Below are positions 54,351 through 64,000 of a DNA stretch of 64,000 nucleotides, piece by piece. The first letter of the stretch is position 1; every line of letters begins with the position of its first letter. The position numbers and the translations under genes were made by a program. Origin of the DNA: Calliopum simillimum (lineage: Eukaryota > Arthropoda > Insecta > Diptera > Lauxaniidae); contig OX638371.1 of the NCBI GenBank assembly GCA_951812925.1, forward strand, positions 42,506,101-42,570,100, written 5' to 3'. The notes below the pieces were generated by a model. It ran no database searches. It saw only the letters and a program-made list of their open reading frames with translations, and was not told the origin of the DNA.

Positions 54351-55366
54351 CTAGAGTTCGCCTTGTGGCCGAAATTCGACCATTTCGATTTGACCACAAA
54401 ACAAAGGAAAAAGTTTTTATACCCTTCCTTGGTCGATAAAACACAAAAAGCTTTTAATATTCTTCCTTAGGGTTCAGGTTATCTGCATCGGTGCAGCAGC
54501 TAAGTTGCAATATCGTACTTTCCATTTAGAGGCGTGTAACTCCTACTAAAGAGCAAACAGTTTTTGATATCTTTCTATACCAAAATTCATAAAAATCAAT
54601 CATGCTATATAAGCTGCGCAAATGGGGATGGATTGGTCACACTCTCCGGAAACCACACAGCGAAGTTTGTCGCCAGGCCCTTGAGTGGAATCCACAAGGC
54701 AGTAGAGGACGTGGTAGACCCAAAACCAACTGGAAAAGGTCGTTGGAAAAGGAAATTCAAGAATCGGGAAAATCGTGGCAAGAGATCAAAGTCATCGCAA
54801 GGGAACGTGACAAATGGAGAGATTTCATATTGGCCCTATGCTCCTCCTAGGAGTTAAAGGAGAATACATACATATAGTGCTAACTCTATATCTATACCGA
54901 ATTTCATAAACATCGTATGCAGTATTTTCGCCGTGAGAGCGTTTTTTCCATTTAAGGGCGTGGCACCGCCCACTGAAAAACATAATGGTCATATTATCGT
55001 TCCTTAGTGCTAACTCTACCTCCGTACCAAATTTCGTTAAAATCGATGCAGCGGTTTAGCCGTGAGACCATTTTTTTCATTTAGGGGTGTGGCACCCCCC
55101 ACTGAAAAACATAATGGTCATATTATCGTTCCTTAGTGTTAACCCTATCTCCACACCAAATTTCGTTAAAATCGATGCAGCGGTTTAGCTGTGAGAGCGT
55201 TTTTTTCATTTAGGGGCGTGGCACCGCCCACTTTAAAAAAATATATAGTCCTATGCACTGCTCCTCTTCACAACCTTTCCAACAAAAAAAAAATCAAGCA
55301 AATCGGTTGAGATTTAGGTATAGAAACAGGGACCTAACTGATTTCGGTTGCCTATTTGTATATAGA
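54351..55366 (-). mobile_element. Helitron-like element, copy 2, with LINE insertion
   Basis: On the minus strand it begins TCTATATACAAATAGG after an A and ends CTCTAG before a T, the same ends and same hairpin as 33163-34153. Three tandem units (54940-55240) contain ATCGATGCAGCGGTTTAGC. About 280 bp of RTE-type LINE DNA (54600-54878) interrupt it. Two copies with matching ends and different flanks confirm the borders. Confidence 0.75.
54600..54850 (+). pseudogene. RTE-type LINE ORF C-terminus
   Basis: The plus frame reads LRKWGWIGHTLRKP, ALEWNPQGSRGRGRPKTNW and WQEIKVIARERDKWRDFILA, then a stop at 54848. The motif WxGHxLR...ALxWNPQGxRxRGRPxxTW is the hallmark of the C-terminal end of RTE/BovB-type LINE proteins. 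The fragment is 5' truncated and ends in an ACATACATA tail, the usual result of LINE insertion. It breaks the Helitron-like copy. Confidence 0.88.
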
Positions 55367-57659
55367 TTTTTTTAAAGTCATTTAGAGATCGCTCATCGCA
55401 TTTTTATGGAAAATCTCGATTTGCTAAGGTTTTTATTTTATTACGATTTCAGTAATACTCGGAATGAATCGTGTGATATATAAAGTTTTTCGTCTTGAAT
55501 CAAGGCATATACAAAATAATACCTCAAACGTTTAACCCTTAATTTAATTTATTTATGTTTTTTTTAATTTATGATTTCAGAAAACATAAAAAAATAATAC
55601 CTCAAACGTTTAACCTATAGTTTAATTTATTTTTGTTTTTTTTTTTAATTTATGTTTTCTGAAAACATGCATATAAAAAAAATCGATTTTGCGATTTTCA
55701 CTATTTTAAGTAAATTATGATATGATCTTTTGGTGTCAATTACAAAAATTAAAAAAAAAAAAATGTGGACCTTGAAAATGCATGGTAAAATTAGTCCCAA
55801 TTGAAAAACTTGTGTAATAATCAAAAAAACAAAATCTTAAAACACTTTTTTCTCGAAAACTTATTTTCCCACGGTAGGTATGTTTTCACAAAAACAAGTC
55901 ACATATTGTTTTTGTTAGCAAAAAATACCCACAAAATACTTATTTTTGAAATTTTACTTTACTGCAAAAGTCTAACAGCCATACCTTAATTGGAGCGTTA
56001 TTTGAGCGTCAGTCCCTGTTTTGCCAAGCTCCATATAAATTGTATGGACATGAAAAAGAAAGAGAAGATTAAATCACGCTGACGCCCGAATAACACTCCA
56101 ATGTACTTATGGCAGTTAAACTGCATTTTGGATAAAACTTCTGATCCCAAGATCATCTGGAAATCACGCAAGAAAAAATTTTCTAGAACATCTTGATCCG
56201 TTATATCCCGTTTTTATGGGTCTGCAAGGACGAAGCCAGGTCAGACGGTCTTATTTCTTTCGTAATATTTTTTTTTACATACAAAAAATTTTTTTTAACT
56301 TTATGGAAAATTAGTACTCATAAGAGGTATCACGATCTGGAGTAAGGTAATGGGTACCAGAATAACATTTTTTATTATTATCTTATAAACAAATTAAGTT
56401 TAAAGATTTTTGGAATGATCTGTGTTGTGAAATTTAATAAAATCAACAAAAATTAAGTTTTAGTGAATGATTAAGCTAAAGCTTCGCCGATTTGCGTGTG
56501 CTCAAAACTTTAATGGTCAATGCTTCATTAGAAAAAAAATCATCAGAATCTACTTGTCTTTGCTTTGGAGCTTTGTATAAGGTTTCCACTATACGCATTC
56601 CACACCATGAGGGACATTACATTGTTTCAAAAATCTTTTGTAGGCAATCTAATATATATAGAGCTCCATAGCAAAGATAAATAAATTTAACTTTTTGCGA
56701 CTTGCTTCTGACCTCAGGGCGCCTCACATTTACAAGATCACACTAAAAATTTGATGCAGATGAAAAGAATATAGAAAAATAAGTTCCCTTTAGAAAGCAC
56801 GAAATCTGGCTCCAAAGAGGAAAAAAGAATCTGCACGAAATAAGCTGTGACCTGAATTTCTGCTACTCATTGATTTTTCGCGTTGAGGGTTTCGGAATCA
56901 ATTTTTGAGTGTTTTCTTTTGGTTATTATGAAAAATAGGCATGACCATCTGATCCGACGTTCAAAATTTGATAATTTAAAAATATTATCCTACTTCATGA
57001 AATAAGCTGTGAGCAACTTTTTAAAAATTTCGGTTTCTTCTTAATAAATTTCTAGGATTTTGACTTCATTTTGTAAGCTCCCTACTCATCCCTGTCTACG
57101 GCCTTCTGTGTCTAATTTACCCCTTTTCAAAAAAACTGGGTTATTTCACTAGGATTTCCTAATCGAAAACTATGGAAATCGCTGATCGGAACGGAAGCAC
57201 TGGCAGACAAACTGATCGAAGCTAGATCAGAGCTCATTCTTCCTGTAGACAAGAGCATTTATTCACACATAAGAAATTAGATTATCCAGATATCAGCAAA
57301 AGATAGCTATTCTATTGGTAACACTGTGCGATCAAATTGAAAATTCTTCAGAACTTAAAGAAAAATACGAAAAAAAAAAATTGAAGGCATAAAGTGCTAC
57401 AATTGCTAAAAGTTTGGTAATTATGCAAGTCAGAAGAAAAATAGCACAGGTACAAATAAAGTCATATGCTAGAGAGGAGACGAGTATATAGGTAAAAAAT
57501 CGTTTTAAAATACTATGTTCTTCCTAGCACCCCCTGCAACCCCTCTTATAGGTCGAAATTCCACTTGGTATAAAGATTCAAAAATGTCTGCAAATGTTAA
57601 GTTCTTTTGGTAAGCTGTAACCAAATAAGATAATAAAAAAAACGGCAATTTTATCGTGT
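55367..57659. other. Intron DNA with a small inverted-repeat element and a copia relic
   Basis: 55500-55680 has a direct repeat of about 90 bp (AATACCTCAAACGTTTAACC). 55975-56115 is a 140-bp inverted-repeat element (GCCATACCTTAATTGGAGCG mirrored near 56110). 57180-57480 is a possible copia gag relic. The rest shows no gene, RNA or recognised repeat. Confidence 0.55.
57180..57480 (+). pseudogene. Ty1/copia gag relic (possible)
   Basis: The plus strand reads LIEARSELILPVDKSIYSHI and, about 60 codons on and after frame changes, KCYNC-KFGNYASQ, reminiscent of the zinc knuckle KCYxCxKxGHxxxxC in copia gag proteins. The His is Asn and the last Cys is not aligned. Without pol remnants nearby the call stays tentative. 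Confidence 0.35.
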
Positions 57660-57676
57660 ATGTATAAATTAATATT

Positions 57677-58040
57677 TTGATTTTTATTTTGGGCTTTAGG
57701 TCAAAAAATTAAAAAGAAAAGTTCTTTAAAATTTCTTCAATTTATTTTTGTCCAATATTTCGACATCCATTGGCTGTCATCATCAGGGACTCTATTATAG
57801 AATACATTACAATATTAACACCTTTTTTTAACAAATTTAAAAATAAAACTTACTTGGGTAAAATAAACTAAATAATTGTCAAAAAACAAGACATTACAGC
57901 ACACAAAATTGCAAAAATAAATAAATAAAATAATTAAAAAAACACACAAACACACGACACAAAAGGGTAAAATATTGCACATATGTTATTGCACTTTACT
58001 TTTAGCCTTTCAGTTGTCGAATGTTTTTATTTTGTGTTGA
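57677..58040 (-). repeat. Penelope pseudo-LTR, 3' side
   Basis: Starts TTGATTTTTATTTTGGGC and shares its full length with 60627-60986. It contains one hammerhead-like motif (57750-57790) and lies after the stop codon of copy 1. Confidence 0.88.
57750..57790 (-). ncRNA. Hammerhead-ribozyme-like motif 1
   Basis: On the minus strand the order is GTCC, CTGATGA, T, GACA, a 9-nt loop, TGTC, GAA, ATATT, GGAC. GTCC/GGAC can form stem I (4 bp), GACA/TGTC stem II, CTGATGA and GAA(A) are the conserved core, and ATATT gives a minimal stem III with a predicted cleavage site after ATT. Penelope-like elements are known to carry such minimal hammerheads in pseudo-LTRs. An extra base after CTGATGA and the very short stem III make activity uncertain. 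Confidence 0.6.
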
Positions 58041-60549
58041 TCAGCTGGTCAATGTTTTGTTTTTTGATCTTTTTGTTCTTATTAGTTGTCTGTAAATGTG
58101 TGCGCAGTTGTCGGTGTCTGTCTTGTAATTGAGCCGTTGTTGTGTAGGTGTGTTAGTTATGTGTACCATCTCAAGTGTAAATCTTCTATGGTAGTTGCTC
58201 TCTTGCTGTAATATTTTAACATGTTCAAAGTCTGGAGTATGTTTCGTTTTGCTACAGTGGGCAGCAAGTGCTGTTTTGTGGTCAGAATTCCTAAGGGTCT
58301 TTTGGTCCGATTTATGTCCAGCTAATCTTGTCCTTAATTTTTGTTTTGTTGTTCCAACATATACTTTGTTGCATATTTTGGATCCGTCTCCTTTGCACGA
58401 AATTTGATAAATCAAATTCGATTTGTCAAGGGGGTCTATTTTACATTTAGTATTACTGTATAGTCGGCTTAGTGTATTATTTGTCTTATATGCTATTTTA
58501 TATTTGTCCTTGTTATAAATGTCCGACTTTTTGAATTTTTCTGAGAAACCTGGTACAAACGTAAGTGACTTATATATTTTAGGTATGTCCTCGACTATAT
58601 TATGGTTGTTTTTGTTGTCTTCTTGTCTTTTTATAAGATTATGTATTGTCGTTTCTGGAAAACCATTGTCTTTAAGTATCTTCAGGATTTTTTTCCTTAT
58701 TGTCTTTATGAAAAATGTTGTCACTTATATTAAATACTCGTCGAATAAAATTTTTGGCCGTGTTTAAAATTGTATTTTTGGGGTGTTTAGATGTAAAATT
58801 TAGTAATCGTCCCGTTGCCATAGGTTTTTGGTACCAGTCAGTTTTAATTATGTTGTCTTTCCTTATAATAATTGTATCTAAGTAGGGGAGTTTTTGGTCT
58901 TGTTCTTTTTCTATCGTAAATTTTATTCGTCGGTGAAACGTATTTAGTGCGTTTAATGTTTTTTCTATTTCGTCTTTTTTTACTATGGCAAACAAGTCAT
59001 CTACATATTTTGTGGTCATCCGAGGTTTAACGTCAAGATCATTTAAGCATTTGTCTAACAACTCCTCCATAACGATATCAGCTATTATTGGTGATGCTGG
59101 TGATCCCATTGGCATACCTTTTAGCTGTTTATAAACTTTGTCATTAAATTTAAAATATCGGTTGTCTTTTATACAAAACCTAACTGCGTCCAAAAATAAT
59201 TTCTTCGTCATCTTTGTATGTTGTTCAATAATTGTCCATTTCTTGTCAATTGTATTAATAGCAAAATCTACAGGTATGCTGGGGAATAAGGAAATTACGT
59301 CAAAAGAGACTAAGGTTTCATCGTCATCTATATGTGTATTGTTAAGTCTGTTTTTGAAGTCCACTGCGTCTTTTACATTATATATCGAGTCTTTCGTCAA
59401 ATTATTTAATATCCTAACTAAATACTGGCATAATACGTAGGCTGGTGAGTTGATGGATGAGCATATCGGGCGTAGCGGCATGTTTTCCTTATGGATTTTA
59501 GGAAGGCCGTATATCCTTGGTGCAGTTGCTGTTCTAATTGTCATCTTTAGTTTCTCAAGGTCTGTGATGACGTTGGCTCTACATAATTTATCGAGGATTT
59601 TATTGTTGGCTTCTTGCAATGTCGTCGTGGGATCCTTATTTATTTCCTGATATGTACACATATCTCTTAGTATTGTCCTCATTTTGTTATCGTAGTCCGC
59701 TTTGTTCATCATTACTGTGCTGTTTCCTTTATCCGCTTCCAAAATTAATACATCTCTATTTTTGTTAAGAAATTTCTTTGTTTTGCCCACTGTATTTATT
59801 ATATATCTGTCTCTTGTGTTTAATTGTATGTGTCTGATGTGTCTATCCATAAGTGTTGTTAGATGTATTCGTGCTGTCTCTTGATCTTCTCTGTCTTTTA
59901 GTGTTTGTATAAAGTCTTCACCTTCTGCAATGCAGTTGAATGTTGGGAACAGTTCTTGTGTTGTTGGCAGTGCATATTTTGGTCCATGTGATAGTAACCA
60001 CTGTACGTCTGTAGGTACTTGTTTTTCTGTTATGTTAACGAACCACTTGCTGTTAAGCTCGTCAATGTTAAAAACTTTTTTCTGTTGTTGCATTATTTTA
60101 TCAAACTTTTTTAGATGTGTGCGTTTAATTTGTTCTAGTGTTTTTGTGTATAAAACTTCTTCGCTCATCAAGAGTAGGTTTGTATCATCTGTATTCATAT
60201 TTCTCTCGATGGTTGACTTCGTTTTCTGCAGTTCTGTCTCATTCTCTTTTATTATTTTGTGTTTGTGTGTAATAAGAAGATTTAGAATTTTTGTTTGAAA
60301 TGTTCGTATAGTTTTAGTTATTGTTTTTTCAATTTTTGGCGGGATTCTGGATCGGACTTTAAATATGTTTTTTACGTTTTTTGTTAAATTTTCCAAGAAG
60401 TCGGGTATGACTCCGAATTGCCTGCATTTTAAGAGGAATTTTATAGCACCTTTCAGCTTCGCTTTATTCTTGTTGTTTTTCCTGCGTTTGTTAATAATAG
60501 TGTTAATGTTGTTGCTATATTTCTCTTTTAAGTCTTTGTAAAGCTTCAT
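58041..60549 (-). pseudogene. Penelope reverse transcriptase/GIY-YIG protein, copy 1, frameshifted
   Basis: From ATG 60549 the first frame covers 625 residues: a basic N-terminus, then reverse transcriptase with DVISLFPSIP (Asp about 417), GMPMGSPASPII (from about 478) and YVDD (515-518), then LPYLDTIIIRK. Compared with copy 2 there is one extra C within about 58687-58696, so the frame shifts after residue 620. The rest is open in the other frame (58041-58724) with CKIDPLDKSN, VYVGTTKQKLRTRLAGHK (GIY-YIG endonuclease) and AAHCSKTKHTPDF. Together this equals about 835 residues, the usual Penelope length. The protein would act in target-primed reverse transcription. As assembled it lacks the endonuclease. 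Confidence 0.93.
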
Positions 60550-60986
60550 GTTTGCTTTTGTTACGGCGTGCCCTCCGTGAAATAATTTGATATAAATTTT
60601 AGTGACCTTTTGGTTTAAATATTTTGATTTTTATTTTGGGCTTTAGGTCAAAAAATTAAAAAGAAAAGTTCTTTAAAATTTCTTCAATTTATTTTTGTCC
60701 AATATTTCGACATCCATTGGCTGTCATCATCAGGGACTCTATTATAGAATACATTACAATATTAACACCTCTTTTTAACAAATTTAAAAATAAAACTTAC
60801 TTGGGTAAAATAAACTAAATAATTGTCAAAAAACAAGACATTACAGCACACAAAATTGCAAAAATAAATAAATAAAATAATTAAAAAACACACAAACACA
60901 CGACACAAAAGGGTAAAATATTGCACATATGTTATTGCACTTTACTTTTAGCCTTTCAGTTGTCGAATGTTTTTATTTTGTGTTGA
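60550..60986 (-). repeat. Penelope pseudo-LTR between the two copies
   Basis: Joins the stop of copy 2 to the start of copy 1. It contains the short leader TTACGGCGTGCCCTCCGTGA before the ATG, the inner-repeat sequence GTGACCTTTTGGTTTAAATA and the second hammerhead-like motif. Transcription of copy 1 would be expected to start in this region, as known for Penelope, but no promoter is defined by sequence alone. Confidence 0.85.
60697..60737 (-). ncRNA. Hammerhead-ribozyme-like motif 2
   Basis: Same 41 bases as 57750-57790, in the pseudo-LTR between the two units. If active it would separate tandem transcripts into unit-length RNAs. Confidence 0.6.
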
Positions 60987-63423
60987 TCAGCTGGTCAATG
61001 TTTTGTTTTTTGATCTTTTTGTTCTTATTAGTTGTCTGTAAATGTGTGCGCAGTTGTCGGTGTCTGTCTTGTAATTGAGCCGTTGTTGTGTAGGTGTGTT
61101 AGTTATGTGTACCATCTCAAGTGTAAATCTTCTATGGTAGTTGCTCTCTTGCTGTAATATTTTAACATGTTCAAAGTCTGGAGTATGTTTCGTTTTGCTA
61201 CAGTGGGCAGCAAGTGCTGTTTTGTGGTCAGAATTCCTAAGGGTCTTTTGGTCCGATTTATGTCCAGCTAATCTTGTCCTTAATTTTTGTTTTGTTGTTC
61301 CAACATATACTTTGTTGCATATTTTGGATCCGTCTCCTTTGCACGAAATTTGATAAATCAAATTCGATTTGTCAAGGGGGTCTATTTTACATTTAGTATT
61401 ACTGTATAGTCGGCTTAGTGTATTATTTGTCTTATATGCTATTTTATATTTGTCCTTGTTATAAATGTCCGACTTTTTGAATTTTTCTGAGAAACCTGGT
61501 ACATACGTAAGTGACTTATATATTTTAGGTATGTCCTCGACTATATTATGGTTGTTTTTGTTGTCTTCTTGTCTTTTTATAAGATTATGTATTGTCGTTT
61601 CTGGAAAACCATTGTCTTTAAGTATCTTCAGGATTTTTTTCTTATTGTCTTTATGAAAAATGTTGTCACTTATATTAAATACTCGTCGAATAAAATTTTT
61701 GGCCGTGTTTAAAATTGTATTTTTGGGGTGTTTAGATGTAAAATTTAGTAATCGTCCCGTTGCCATAGGTTTTTGGTACCAGTCAGTTTTAATTATGTTG
61801 TCTTTCCTTATAATAATTGTATCTAAGTAGGGGAGTTTTTGGTCTTGTTCTTTTTCTATCGTAAATTTTATTCGTCGGTGAAACGTATTTAGTGCGTTTA
61901 ATGTTTTTTCTATTTCGTCTTTTTTTACTATGGCAAACAAGTCATCTACATATTTTGTGGTCATCCAAGGTTTAACGTCAAGATCATTTAAGCATTTGTC
62001 TAACAACTCCTCCATAACGATATCAGCTATTATTGGTGATGCTGGTGATCCCATTGGCATACCTTTTAGCTGTTTATAAACTTTGTCATTAAATTTAAAA
62101 TATCGGTTGTCTTTTATACAAAACCTAACTGCGTCCAAAAATAATTTCTTCGTCATCTTTGTATGTTGTTCAATAATTGTCCATTTCTTGTCAATTGTAT
62201 TAATAGCAAAATCTACAGGTATGCTGGGGAATAAGGAAATTACGTCAAAAGAGACTAAGGTTTCATCGTCATCTATATGTGTATTGTTAAGTCTGTTTTT
62301 GAAGTCCACTGCGTCTTTTACATTATATATCGAGTCTTTCGTCAAATTATTTAATATCCTAACTAAATACTGGCATAATACGTAGGCTGGTGAGTTGATG
62401 GATGAGCATATCGGGCGTAGCGGCATGTTTTTCTTATGGATTTTAGGAAGGCCGTATATCCTTGGTGCAGTTGCTGTTCTAATTGTCATCTTTAGTTTCT
62501 CAAGGTCTGTGATGACGTTGGCTCTACATAATTTATCGAGGATTTTATTGTTGGCTTCTTGCAATGTCGTCGTGGGATCCTTATTTATTTCCTGATATGT
62601 AAACATATCTCTTAGTATTGTCCTCATTTTGTTATCGTAGTCCGCTTTGTTCATCATTACTGTGCTGTTTCCTTTATCCGCTTCCAAAATTAATACATCT
62701 CTATTTTTGTTAAGAAATTTCTTTGTTTTGCCCACTGTATTTATTATATATCTGTCTCTTGTGTTTAATTGTATGTGTCTGATGTGTCTATCCATAAGTG
62801 TTGTTAGATGTATTCGTGCTGTCTCTTGATCTTCTCTGTCTTTTAGTGTTTGTATAAAGTCTTCACCTTCTGCAATGCAGTTGAATGTTGGGAACAGTTC
62901 TTGTGTTGTTGGCAGTGCATATTTTGGTCCATGTGATAGTAACCACTGTACGTCTGTAGGTACTTGTTTTTCTGTTATGTTAACGAACCACTTGGTGTTA
63001 AGCTCGTCAATGTTAAAAACTTTTTTCTGTTGTTGCATTATTTTATCAAACTTTTTTAGATGTGTGCGTTTAATTTGTTCTAGTGTTTTTGTGTATAAAA
63101 CTTCTTCGCTCATCAAGAGTAGGTTTGTATCATCTGTATTCATATTTCTCTCGATGGTTGACTTCGTTTTCTGCAGTTCTGTCTCATTTAGTTATTGTTT
63201 TTTCAATTTTTGGCGGGATTCTGGATCGGACTTTAAATATGTTTTTTACGTTTTTTGTTAAATTTTCCAAGAAGTCGGGTATGACTCCGAATTGCCTGCA
63301 TTTTAAGAGGAATTTTATAGCACCTTTCAGCTTCGCTTTATTCTTGTTGTTTTTCCTGCGTTTGTTAATAATAGTGTTAATGTTGTTGCTATATTTCTCT
63401 TTTAAGTCTTTGTAAAGCTTCAT
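60987..63423 (-). pseudogene. Penelope reverse transcriptase/GIY-YIG protein, copy 2, 71-bp deletion
   Basis: The N-terminal 79 codons (63184-63423) match copy 1, then 71 bp present there (within 60248-60320) are missing at about 63188, which shifts the frame. From an internal Met at 63143 a frame of 718 residues is open to 60987. It covers the linker, reverse transcriptase with YVDD, and the GIY-YIG domain VYVGTTKQKLRTRLAGHK with the Cys/His region CKGDGSKICNKVY. Differences from copy 1 are few, for example KPWMT against KPRMT before YVDD. A truncated protein starting at 63143 could hold both catalytic domains, but translation from there is not shown. Confidence 0.93.
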
Positions 63424-63672
63424 GTTTGCTTTTGTTACGGCGTGCCCTCCGTGAAATAATTTGATATAAATTTTAGTGACCTTTTGGTTTAAATATTTTG
63501 ATTTTTATTTTGGGCTTTAGGTCAAAAAATTAAAAAGAAAAGTTCTTTAAAATTTCTTCAATTTATTTTTGTCCAATATTTCGACATCCATTGGCTGTCA
63601 TCATCAGGGACTCTAAAGCCCAAAATAAAAATCAAAATATTTAAACCAAAAGGTCACTAAAATTTATATCAA
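63424..63672 (-). repeat. Penelope pseudo-LTR, 5' side, with 60-bp inverted repeat
   Basis: Begins with the same leader as copy 1 and runs through the hammerhead-like motif. After GGGACTC it turns into the reverse complement of its own start, so that 63460-63519 and 63614-63673 pair perfectly with the ribozyme motif in the loop. Confidence 0.88.
63571..63611 (-). ncRNA. Hammerhead-ribozyme-like motif 3
   Basis: Third identical 41-base copy, located in the loop of the terminal 60-bp inverted repeat. The strong surrounding hairpin could help or hinder folding. Confidence 0.6.
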
Positions 63673-63689
63673 ATGTATAAATTAATATT

Positions 63690-64000
63690 ATTTGTAGAGC
63701 TTTCCCCACAAAAGAGGTCTTAATACTTTTTATCGTACGAACCACCTGTTGGGTGAAAATAAAATAGTTTATCATTTCACATTTAAAATTTTAATTCTAT
63801 ATTTTGCACATTAATTTGGGTTGTCTAAAAAACTATTTATAGCTAATCAATTTGTCTTGTTAATTTTTTTGCTTTTACTGTACAGTTACTGCACTCGTTA
63901 AGATATAAGAAAAAAAGAAAAGAAAAATAACGCATACAGTTAATTCGTATGATCTGATCGTAAATTCTAACTTAAGAACAATTTTTGAATAGACACAGCG
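63690..64000. other. Unassigned flank of the Penelope insertion
   Basis: AT-rich DNA without a recognised feature. It should be the upstream intron of the host gene if no exon intervenes. Confidence 0.45.

Larger units (their letters stand above)
57660..63689 (-). mobile_element. Tandem Penelope retroelement insertion with 17-bp duplication
   Basis: ATGTATAAATTAATATT stands at both outer borders (57660-57676 and 63673-63689). Between them are two head-to-tail Penelope units of about 2.9 kb on the minus strand, each with a pseudo-LTR and one long frame. At the high end the pseudo-LTR continues into an inverted copy of itself: 63460-63519 and 63614-63673 are perfect 60-bp inverted repeats. Tandem arrangement with pseudo-LTRs and a terminal inverted piece is typical of Penelope. 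The units are about 99% identical by eye, so the insertion is young. Confidence 0.93.

Noticed and set aside
54564..54857. 97-codon frame overlapping the RTE fragment
   Set aside because: The overlapping frame 54602-54850 has the RTE motifs; the other frame has none.
58195..60298. Hydrophobic plus-strand frames resembling membrane proteins
   Set aside because: Antisense shadows of the Penelope frame, repeated identically in the second copy at 61141-63261.
1..64000. tRNA, rRNA or protein-coding genes of a virus
   Set aside because: No cloverleaf-like segment, rRNA core or viral gene set was noticed; retroelement genes are of transposon type without a recognisable env gene.

Overview
The window looks like intronic, heterochromatin-like DNA of a higher fly (Brachycera, possibly a tephritid or drosophilid relative). 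The reasons are its high AT content, fly-type GT-AG introns, Penelope, vertumnana/cecropia-type mariner, Ty3/gypsy, hAT, Helitron-like and long foldback elements, and dispersed repeats carrying a recurring GGGCGTGGC core. The taxon is inferred. No bacterial features, CRISPR arrays, rRNA or tRNA genes were seen, and almost all ORFs longer than 60 codons are transposon relics or chance frames.

The only host-gene signal is three short minus-strand exons of one unidentified Ser/Pro-rich protein: exon A (54081-54229), exon B (42024-42425) and exon C (17487-17632). Their splice phases fit (1 to 1, then 1 to 1), they join without a stop into about 232 residues, and the introns between them (11.7 kb and 24.4 kb) consist largely of transposable elements. 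Exon A begins with an acceptor and exon C ends with a donor, so the gene extends beyond both ends of this chain.

Layout. 1-3.6 kb: dispersed repeat, inverted-repeat elements and a perfect 24-bp-arm hairpin. 3.6-7.75 kb: giant foldback whose arms are 148-bp tandem repeats (200-N gap in the left arm). 7.8-8.05 kb: GTACGA minisatellite and 32-bp palindrome. 8.9-11.8 kb: Tc1-like element holding a foldback within a foldback. 12-17 kb: more inverted repeats, including two adjacent 1.7-1.8 kb palindromes. 17.5 kb: exon C. 17.7-28 kb: a Russian doll of mariner, element X, a hAT element and a 2.84-kb tandem duplication. 29.9-35.4 kb: hAT element (8-bp target duplication) with nested foldback, inverted-repeat and Helitron-like insertions. 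35.7-37.4 kb: broken Jockey/CR1-like LINE. 37.4-41.8 kb: repeats, GGGCGTTATTT minisatellite foldback, Helitron-like repeat, 2-kb palindrome. 42 kb: exon B. 43-53.5 kb: degenerate Ty3/gypsy element broken by two mariners and an insertion in its 5' LTR. 54.1 kb: exon A. 54.35-55.37 kb: second Helitron-like copy with an RTE fragment. 57.66-63.69 kb: two head-to-tail Penelope copies with three hammerhead-ribozyme-like motifs and a 17-bp target duplication.

None of the elements appears autonomous as assembled. The closest are the mariner at 50.6-51.9 kb (one nonsense codon) and the Penelope pair (a 1-bp frameshift in one copy, a 71-bp deletion in the other).
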